Positions 57,873 through 64,000 of a stretch of DNA of 64,000 nt are shown one piece after another. A model generated the notes under the pieces. The model ran no database searches. It saw only the letters and a list, made by a program, of their open reading frames with translations, and was not told the origin of the DNA. Position numbers and translations under genes: made by a program. Source of the stretch: Rhodoferax sp. PAMC 29310 (lineage in GTDB: Bacteria; Pseudomonadota; Gammaproteobacteria; Burkholderiales; Burkholderiaceae_C); contig NZ_CP072852.1 of NCBI RefSeq assembly GCF_017948265.1, positions 3,534,001 through 3,598,000 of the forward strand, written 5' to 3'. The first letter of the stretch is position 1; the number at the start of each line of letters is the position of its first letter.

Positions 57873-57907
57873 AAAGCGGCTGGAAGTTTGACGCTTCCAG
57901 CCGCTTT
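57873..57907 (-). terminator. strong hairpin between the autotransporter and ATP-grasp genes
   Basis: A 14-bp perfect stem (AAAGCGGCTGGAAG / CTTCCAGCCGCTTT) with a 7-base loop. On the minus strand it is followed by GCTTTGAG, on the plus strand by TCGGGG. It lies 23 bases after the autotransporter stop and 14 bases before the ATP-grasp start, so it would reduce but not necessarily stop read-through. Confidence 0.75.
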
Positions 57908-57930
57908 TCGGGGCGAAAAGGCGCAACGCC

Positions 57931-59931
57931 TTAGAACATCCAGCGGGCCTTCACAGAGGCCGTCTGGTTGAGAAAGTTCTCGCGGTACTCAGCGTCATAA
58001 CGGGCTGAGATTTCGACACCACTGGCGGTGTTGTGGACCACTCCGACGCCGGCACGCAGCAGCCATGGAGATGGCTTCAACCCGTTGGTCGTGAAGGCTG
58101 CGCTGGGTGAGCCGGCAAACGCAGCGGTGATGGACGCTTGCTCATTGAGCAAGTCGTAACCCAAGCCGAGATTCGTGGTGAGCTTGGTTTGGCTGTTGAG
58201 CGAATGCGCCAATTTGCCGTCGATGCCAATGACAAACGCCTCGGTCGTGCGGCTTTGGACATTCAGGTTCAAGGCGCCAGCGCCGGTTTCGGTATAGCCG
58301 CTGTCGCGGATGCGGGTGTAGTCCGCGCGCAAGCCGCCGGTCATCGTGCTTTTCTCGCTGAGTGGATAGGCCCGTGCCACGCCCCCCCCAATGTGCATGC
58401 TCAGGCTGTCGTAACTGGACGCGGCAGTCGCAGAGGTCAGGGCGATGTAGCGTTGCCCGTTGTTGCGATTCACCCCGATGTCACCCTGAAAGTTGACTTC
58501 GGTTCTCTCGTCAAGCCCGTAGCTGCCGTAGCCAATCAATTGATAGACGCTCACGGCATTGCTTTGAGGGGCCGTTGCCGAGTTGCCATTGATGTTGCTT
58601 TTGGCATACGCAAAAGCACCGCCCACACGCAGGTTGTCTGACCGGGACCCATCCACACCCAGCACGAACCCGGTGGTAGTGGCCTTGTAGCCCGTTACGC
58701 CATTCTGGTCACCCTGGTCGGCCCAAGAGCCAAAGGGTTTCAACCAGACGTGTTTGTCTCCCAAGAACGGGTCGCCGGACGCCAAGCCTTGATTGTTTTC
58801 AATGCGACTTTGAACCACACCATTGATATCGCCCAGAGCAGACCTTGCCGCCATCATCGACCCGCCCGTCAGCAATGGCAGGGTTTGGGAAACGGCATTG
58901 GAGACGGCCTTTTCGGTAGACAACGCCCCCAGAGCGGACACCACACTGCTTAATCCGCTGGCACCTGAGTCCAGCACTTGGGCGGCACCTACTCCGGGAA
59001 AGTTGCCGCTATTGCGTGATGCTTGTTCGGCGGTCAACGCACGGACGGCTTTGATGTAAATCCCAAGCCCGGTGATGGACGGGTCCAGGGATGAGGTGGC
59101 TTGCGTGAAGTTGAACATCGCGCTGTTGTCCGTAATCTCACTAAATGTGCCACTGTGTGAAGTGGTTCCGCGAATCACATAAAACTCATTGCCGCTCGCA
59201 ATGCCGCTGTTGGCCTTGACGTCCACCTCCAGGGTTCCACCCTGCTGGTTGGTGGTGTTGGCGCTCAGGTAGCTATAGGACGTCGGACCAGCAATTGCGA
59301 CGCGCAAGGTGCTGCCGCTTTCGCCGGTGTAACTGCCGCTAAGTACGGCTGTGGCCACGCCACCCGTGTTGCGGATGTCGGAAAGGGTGACATTGCTTTT
59401 AATCGTGACGCTTCCGCCGTTGTAATTCAACAGGGAACTTGCGTTAAGTCCACCGACTAACTGCGCGCCGGATTCGTTGTAGACGGTCACTGCATGCAAG
59501 CTGCTTGCCCGATTGACCGATTGGCTCGTGCCCGCAATGGTGCCGGTGTTGGTCACCGTCGTGGTGTGCGTGGCAATGTTGTCCGTCACATAAACCGCGC
59601 TGGTGTTTCCTGTAATTCGTCCTGCGTTATTGACGGAAGTAGCGACAGGGAATTCAACGCTCGTTGATACCGATACGCCGTTGGCAGTCAAGACATCGAT
59701 GGCGCCGCCAGCAGTAACGATCAAGCAGCTCTCAGTGATTTGAGTCGTGCTGACGGCTGTGCTGACAGTTGCACATTTAATAGCCTGAGCCTGTCCCGCA
59801 GCCAAGCCCAGCAAGGCGGCTGTTGTGGCCATGACGAGCGGTGTGAGCCGGCTTGGGATGCGCGCGGCGATGGGGTTGTGTTCGTGACCCTTCGTGAACC
59901 GGTGCGTCTTGGTGATTGATGGCTGGTGCAT
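57931..59931 (-). CDS. autotransporter with C-terminal beta-barrel
   Basis: This is a 666-residue outer-membrane autotransporter. It has a long signal peptide (basic start, then LTPLVMATTAALLGLAAGQAQA). The passenger (about residues 60-380) is Ser/Thr/Asn/Gly-rich with repeated beta-helix-like turns (AGRITGNTSAVYVTDN, NTGTIAGTSQSVN). The C-terminal 270 residues form an autotransporter barrel, with HVWLKPFGSWADQGDQNG, GFVLGVDGSRSDNLRVG and a final aromatic KARWMF. Two cysteines lie at the start of the passenger (IKCATV, ESCLIV). It heads a set followed by two ATP-grasp enzymes and preceded by a 2OG-Fe(II) oxygenase, all on the minus strand. Whether the passenger is modified by them is unknown. 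Confidence 0.9.
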   Translation of the reverse strand: MHQPSITKTHRFTKGHEHNPIAARIPSRLTPLVMATTAALLGLAAGQAQAIKCATVSTAVSTTQITESCLIVTAGGAIDVLTANGVSVSTSVEFPVATSVNNAGRITGNTSAVYVTDNIATHTTTVTNTGTIAGTSQSVNRASSLHAVTVYNESGAQLVGGLNASSLLNYNGGSVTIKSNVTLSDIRNTGGVATAVLSGSYTGESGSTLRVAIAGPTSYSYLSANTTNQQGGTLEVDVKANSGIASGNEFYVIRGTTSHSGTFSEITDNSAMFNFTQATSSLDPSITGLGIYIKAVRALTAEQASRNSGNFPGVGAAQVLDSGASGLSSVVSALGALSTEKAVSNAVSQTLPLLTGGSMMAARSALGDINGVVQSRIENNQGLASGDPFLGDKHVWLKPFGSWADQGDQNGVTGYKATTTGFVLGVDGSRSDNLRVGGAFAYAKSNINGNSATAPQSNAVSVYQLIGYGSYGLDERTEVNFQGDIGVNRNNGQRYIALTSATAASSYDSLSMHIGGGVARAYPLSEKSTMTGGLRADYTRIRDSGYTETGAGALNLNVQSRTTEAFVIGIDGKLAHSLNSQTKLTTNLGLGYDLLNEQASITAAFAGSPSAAFTTNGLKPSPWLLRAGVGVVHNTASGVEISARYDAEYRENFLNQTASVKARWMF

Positions 59932-60021
59932 GGGAAGGGGCTTTCTGGGAAATTGAAAAGGTGTCGGCGGACGGCTTAGCAGGCATGACCCAACGGTGTC
60001 AGGAAATAGGGGTCGATTGTA

Positions 60022-60633
60022 TCAATTGGTATCAAAAATAGGGGTCGCGTTAATGGGGATTGACACGCGCGGGGTCTCGCCCTCATGGGTTTGCGTGGCG
60101 TGTTCCAACCAGTTCGGAAACAGCACCAATTGGCCCGGTTGCGGGTCAATGCTGATTTCGCTGCCCGCATTGGGGCGCAGGCTGCCTTGCCAGGGGGAGA
60201 GCATGGCGCCGGCCCGGGGGTCGCGCAGCGTCAGTTTTCCGCTGCCTTGGGGCAGACGCAGGTAGTAGCAGCCGCTGAGCAAAGCCCCCGCATGATGATG
60301 GAAGGTGTTGTAGCCGCCGCCATCGTGCACATTGGCCCAGGCTTGGAGTCGGTACGGGTAGGTGGGTGGCCCCATCTCGGCAAAAGCGAAATCAACCACG
60401 CGGCGCACAGCGTCTTGCAGCGGTGCAAAAAGAGCATCGTTAAACAGCGTGGCCTCACTGTTCCAGCCGCCCCGGTTGGAGCGGCCCGCGGCTTGTGGAT
60501 GAGCCTTGCGCATGGCCTCAATAGCGGCAATCCAATCCGATAAATAGCCGTTCAATGGTGCCAAATCCACTGTCCACACGCGGGTGGGAAACAGGTCCAT
60601 GTGATGCACAGTGAGTTGCTGGGGAGGAGTCAT
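60022..60633 (-). CDS. putative 2-oxoglutarate/Fe(II)-dependent oxygenase (TIGR02466 type)
   Basis: This is a 203-residue protein of the TIGR02466 family. Its early LFPTRVWTVDL is the usual start region. Iron-ligand candidates are in WANVHDGGGYNTFHHHAGAL and the second His in LFPNWLEHATQTHEG. The 2-oxoglutarate-binding Arg is in TPRVSIPINATPI. I start it at ATG 60633, because a longer open frame has no family sequence. No strong ribosome site is seen. It lies upstream of the autotransporter on the same strand, 90 bases away. Members usually hydroxylate peptides or small molecules, but no substrate is known for this group. Confidence 0.85.
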   Translation of the reverse strand: MTPPQQLTVHHMDLFPTRVWTVDLAPLNGYLSDWIAAIEAMRKAHPQAAGRSNRGGWNSEATLFNDALFAPLQDAVRRVVDFAFAEMGPPTYPYRLQAWANVHDGGGYNTFHHHAGALLSGCYYLRLPQGSGKLTLRDPRAGAMLSPWQGSLRPNAGSEISIDPQPGQLVLFPNWLEHATQTHEGETPRVSIPINATPIFDTN

Positions 60634-60766
60634 GGTTTTGATGATGCCGCAAAAGCACGCGGCCCTTTCTTCATGGGTGCCTTCTCCGCGTGGCGGCTGG
60701 AAATTGGTGGGAAAGCATCCATATGAACGCGCCTGAAATCCCGCCCGCCGCCAGTTGGTTGCACGA

Positions 60767-62551
60767 TCAACTCCGCAGGTCCGAAGCCCGGCGAAGTGGA
60801 TGTGGAATTGAAACCTCCAGCGGCCGGTCGGCGAACTTCTGGCCGTACATGCGGCGGTCGGCTTTCTTGAGCAAGGACTCGGCGTCGCTGCCGTCGTCCG
60901 GGTAGAGTGCCTCGCCCACGGAGCCTCCAAAATCGGTGCTCTGAATGGGCTCATTGCCGAGTGCTGTTAGCGGCGCCTTCAGTGCAAGTTGAATTTCACG
61001 GCGCACCCGATCCAGGCTGTCTTGGCTGTCCACTTGATCCAGCAACACCACGAACTCATCGCCCGACAAGCGGGCGACCAGATCGCGGGACCGAACCATG
61101 GCCCGCAGTCGATCGGCAATTTCAATCAAAACCTGGTCGCCCACATCGTGGCCAAACTGGTCGTTGATTTGCTTGAAGCGCTTCAGGTCGATGAACAGCA
61201 CCGCAAACCGGCCGGGCTGCGCACTGGCAGAGGCCTGCGAAATTTTTTGACGCAGGCGCAGCACAAAGGCCTCGCGGTTGGCCAAGTCAGTGAGGCTGTC
61301 TGTTTGCAGGCGGCGTTGCATAGTCTGAAAACTTTGCGCCAGTCGGCCAATCTCGTCGGGGCGTTTGATGCTCACCGGCCAGTCCAGCTGACCTTCACCC
61401 ACACGCAGCGCCGCTTCGGACAAGCGCTTAAGGTCTCCGCTGACCCAGCTGAGCACCCGCAGGCCGATCAGGAGGGCTATCACGGCGGCCAGCGCGCTTA
61501 GCAAGGCGGTGCGGACCAGATTGCTGGTGACACCTGCCATGAAGTCGCTGCGCGGCATGGCCACCACGGTGCACCACTTCAGGCCAGCGTCGTCGGTGAT
61601 GTTGTCGAACGCGGCATGAATTACCTGTCCGTCAGGCGCCGTGAAGTTGAAGGACTGCGCGCCCGGATGCGGCTCGCCGTCTTGCTGGCGGGCTTGAATC
61701 TGCGCATAAATGGCGCCGATGAGTGGGTTGGAGCTTTGGAGGGCATTGACGCGGGCTTTGCTGCCGTCCGTGGCCGCGGCCACGTTGGGGCTGGCGGAGG
61801 AGGCGATCAGGTCGCCATTGGGTTCAAAAATGAACGCTATGCCATGCTCAGACACCCTCAGTCGGGTGACGAAATCGTTGAGTGCCCGCAGCGACACGTC
61901 TGTGGCCACCACGCCTTCGAACTCGCCGTCTGGTCCTAGCACCCGTCGGGCCCGTGTGGCGACCAGGTCTTCCGTTCCAAAATCGATGTAGACGGAGGTC
62001 CAGGTAGGGGTGGTTTGATCCTCTCCGGCCCGGTACTAGGGGCGAATCCGAGGGTCAAACAGCTTTTTCTCAACCGACTGAAAACTCAACTTGCCGTGAA
62101 TGCCCGTGAAGCGTGAAATAGTGCGTCGGTCTTGTGCATTCAGTTTGAGTCGCATCTCCCCTTCGGTTCGCGAGTGGCGAAACAGGCCCATGGCCTGGCC
62201 CAACCGGTTGCCGTAGTACACATAGTTGTTGGGGTCAAGATGGAGCGAGGTCGCAATCCAGAAGCGGGTGCGCAGCTCCTCGACCTCTTTTTCAATGTTG
62301 GGCGACACGGGCATGCCGTCGGGGAACGCGGCTTCAAGCACGACCCCGGAGCCCATCACGTGCCGGTCCACGGCCTGGCCAATGCGATCCACGGTTTTCG
62401 CAAGCAGGTGGGCCGATACCGTGTCCACGGCACGGCTGCCTGCGGTGTACGACAGGAAGACGACGGTCAGCGCCAAGCCCAATACCAGCACCACATAAGG
62501 GATCGTCAGCACCTGGCGCAGGGAGAGCCGAAAGAGTCGGGCTTTGAACAT
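60767..62551 (-). pseudogene. Cache-HAMP-GGDEF diguanylate cyclase with in-frame amber in the sensor
   Basis: This is a 595-codon frame from ATG 62551 with TAG at 62036-62038 (codon 172). A membrane helix (LTIPYVVLVLGLALTVVF) is followed by a periplasmic dCache sensor. The stop interrupts the family's DPR-x-RPWY motif: the sequence reads LFDPRIRP, stop, YRAGEDQTTPTWTSVYIDF, so the lost residue is almost certainly Trp (TGG to TAG). Next come a second helix (SALAAVIALLIGLRVLSW), a HAMP domain and a GGDEF domain with RSRDLVARLSGDEFVVL, that is an RxxD inhibitory site and an SGDEF active site. It should make c-di-GMP if read through. As written only the first part is made. Confidence 0.88.
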
Positions 62552-62718
62552 AAGCAGTCGTTTCTCTGTGGGGGGCTGACAGGTCGTAGCCTCTTGACAC
62601 CGGGTGGGCCACCTTGGAGGGGCTTGGACGTGGATATTCACGCCCGAATAACGTGGATTATAAAGAAGACCTCTAAGGTAAAAAACACCCTATTGCCTTG
62701 TTCCACAATGCTTTAGTA

Positions 62719-62735
62719 GCTATCAAAAAAATAGC
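62719..62735. repeat. short dyad repeat GCTAT-(7)-ATAGC
   Basis: A perfect 5-bp inverted repeat around an A-rich centre, in the gap between the DUF2145 gene and the diguanylate cyclase. It is the same class as the repeats at 12382, 31103 and 36980. Confidence 0.5.
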
Positions 62736-62795
62736 GTAATAGTGCGAAATAAATCACAGATGAACCGCCCCGGCGTAGGCGTTCACCACGCGGGC

Positions 62796-63623
62796 CTAAC
62801 GCCCCAGGGTTTGCGCCGCGCCGGCCATGCCAGAGCGTGTTAACCAGTCGAACACGGAGTCCACCGTGACGGTTTCTATGCGGTCTGAAAACCGTTTGTC
62901 ATTCGGGTGGTCATCAAAAGCGATATTGGCCGAACCCACACGCCCGCCGAGGCGTGTGAACGGGCCCAGCCGCAGCGTGGTGGGTTGGTAGCCCTTGAAG
63001 CGCAGCCAGGCTTGGGCCTGTTCCCGCCCTTGTACGGCAGGCTCTACGGCGGCGGCCAGCGTTTCCAGTGCCCACTGGTTGGACTGCTGGTAGCGCAGCC
63101 CCCAGACGTAGCTGACCATGCTGTAGGGGCGGGTGTGCATTTGGGTGCTGCGAGCGGGGTCGGTCAGCAAGGCCAAGAGCGGCGCCTGCAGGGCGGGGGC
63201 GGGCACCACCCATGCGGCTTCATGGCGCCAAAGGTCGTCCAGAAAGAACTCGCCTAGGCCCTGCCGGTAAATGGCCCCCACGGCCGTACCGCATTCGTTG
63301 AGTTTGTGTAGCACCCGCTAGGGGCCGGCCGGAGTTTTGTAGGCCCACCCTAGGTGCGAATAACGCAGACCGTACTTCGACAAGTCTTGACCCGCCCGGC
63401 CCAGCACCACCACGCGTGCCCCGCTGCGGGTGTATTCAGCGTCCAGTGCCTCTGAGGTCTGTTGCGCCAGTGTCATGACTTGCTCGATCGCCCGTGCGTC
63501 CAGCGGTCGCTGTTCGCAGGAGCGTCCGGCGTGGGCGGTTGGGGCCAACACCAGCGCGCCAGCCAACCAGGCCAGCATCCACAAACAAGCGCCTGCTGCG
63601 ACTATTTTTGAAAATGGGTTCAT
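62796..63623 (-). pseudogene. DUF2145-family secreted protein with in-frame amber
   Basis: This is a 276-codon frame with a signal peptide (LWMLAWLAGALVLAPTAHA). Family DUF2145 marks are GQDLSKYGLRYSHLGWAYKT, then after the stop RVLHKLNECGTAVGAIYRQG, LGEFFLDDLWRHEAAWVV and YVWGLRYQQSNQWALETLAA. TAG at 63318-63320 (codon 102) lies in GP-stop-RVLHKLNECG. Relatives have W or a similar residue here (G-x-W-x-VVHKLN), so TGG to TAG is the likely change. Each half alone is incomplete. The function of DUF2145 is unknown. The gene ends with TAG at 62796-62798 and follows a partial gene 12 bases upstream. Confidence 0.82.
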
Positions 63624-63635
63624 GTTCGATCCCGC

Positions 63636-64000
63636 TCAGTGGGTCAGTCGTTCGTTGTGAAGCAAGGCACGCCCCAACGCATTGGGCAAAAAGGCCAGTA
63701 GCTCGCCGGCTGTGGAAAGCAGCACGCCGGTGCCGACCACGCTGACGGTGACGGCAGAGCCAACCCCCAGCGCCACCGCCGAGGCCGCGCGCCCCACAAC
63801 TTCCACACTGACCCGGGCACCGTCCGAAGCACGTTCCAGCAGATAAACCGTGCTACGCGCGGTCACCTCAACGACCTTCACCACCAATACCGCGCCCGAT
63901 AGGGCCAGTGCCACCGGCAGGGTGCTGATGACGGCGGCGCCAGCCGAGGCAGTGCCCGCCACCGAGGCCACCGGCAAGAGGGAGAGCGCGACAGACGCCT
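63636..64000 (-). CDS. secreted protein upstream of the DUF2145 gene, partial
   Basis: The frame is open to the right edge and continues beyond it. The visible 121 residues start in a hydrophobic signal-like region (ASVALSLLPVASVAGTASAGA). Val/Ala-rich hydrophobic segments follow (LPVALALSGAVLVVKVVEV and ALGVGSAVTVSVVGTGVLL) separated by a charged region (LERASDGARVSVEVVGR). It ends ALGRALLHNERLTH. I do not recognise a family. It probably forms an operon with the DUF2145 gene 12 bases downstream and may be membrane-associated. Confidence 0.6.
   Translation of the reverse strand, partial: ASVALSLLPVASVAGTASAGAAVISTLPVALALSGAVLVVKVVEVTARSTVYLLERASDGARVSVEVVGRAASAVALGVGSAVTVSVVGTGVLLSTAGELLAFLPNALGRALLHNERLTH

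Overview
The window looks like chromosomal DNA of a high-GC betaproteobacterium, most likely family Comamonadaceae (Rhodoferax or Polaromonas-like). This rests on gene content: divergent lysA/lysR, PA2779/PA2778-type genes, a Pls/PosA-type synthetase, bkd and xyl operons. It also rests on short 'GCTAT...ATAGC' dyad repeats and a GC-rich repeat that resemble repeats I remember from that family. I could not run a database search, so the taxon is inference. No rRNA, tRNA, CRISPR array or phage was seen.

Layout. 1-2.0 kb: 5' part of a Pls/PosA-type peptide synthetase. 2.5-6.9 kb: histidine kinase, periplasmic binding protein and REC-GGDEF-EAL output protein. 7.2-8.5 kb: two glutathione S-transferases. 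8.8-11.6 kb: SPFH / zinc-ribbon / small membrane protein operon resembling Bacillus ydjG-ydjI. 11.8-16.2 kb: GNAT remnant, lysA/lysR, and a DUF2325 protein behind a Fur box. 16.4-20.9 kb: molybdopterin-domain-like periplasmic protein, hybrid kinase and REC-EAL operon. 21-23.9 kb: IS3 and IS630 remnants beside a broken aminotransferase. 23.9-29 kb: branched-chain keto-acid dehydrogenase operon. 29.7-36 kb: metallopeptidase, binding protein, GGDEF-EAL protein and molybdopterin oxidoreductase. 36.2-41.7 kb: ahpC, ahpF, acnA. 42-46 kb: translationally coupled sugar kinase / GH4 / PIG-L deacetylase / SIS cassette, probably for amino-sugar use. 47.2-52.5 kb: xylR-xylB-xylA plus oxidoreductase, with a deleted xylose ABC transporter. 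52.9-54.2 kb: PA2779/PA2778 pair. 54.3-60.6 kb: two Mur-less cyanophycin-synthetase-like ATP-grasp enzymes, an autotransporter and a 2OG-Fe(II) oxygenase. 60.8-64 kb: Cache-GGDEF cyclase, DUF2145 protein and a partial gene.

The most striking general feature is gene damage. Seven otherwise intact reading frames carry a single in-frame stop: TAG in five (binding protein, REC-GGDEF-EAL, lpdV, Cache-GGDEF, DUF2145) and TAA in two (GNAT, IS630). At least five single-base frameshifts fall in short homopolymers (zinc-ribbon gene, REC-EAL twice, IS3, IS630). TAG is also a normal terminal stop here (xylA, lysR), so recoding is not supported. The choice is between real decay and sequence error, and raw reads would decide it.

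The best candidates for undescribed biology are the ATP-grasp / autotransporter / oxygenase cluster, the amino-sugar cassette, and the molybdopterin-domain / hybrid-kinase / EAL signalling operon. The clearest evolutionary event is the xylF-to-transporter-ATPase deletion scar, which leaves the xylose catabolic genes without their transporter.
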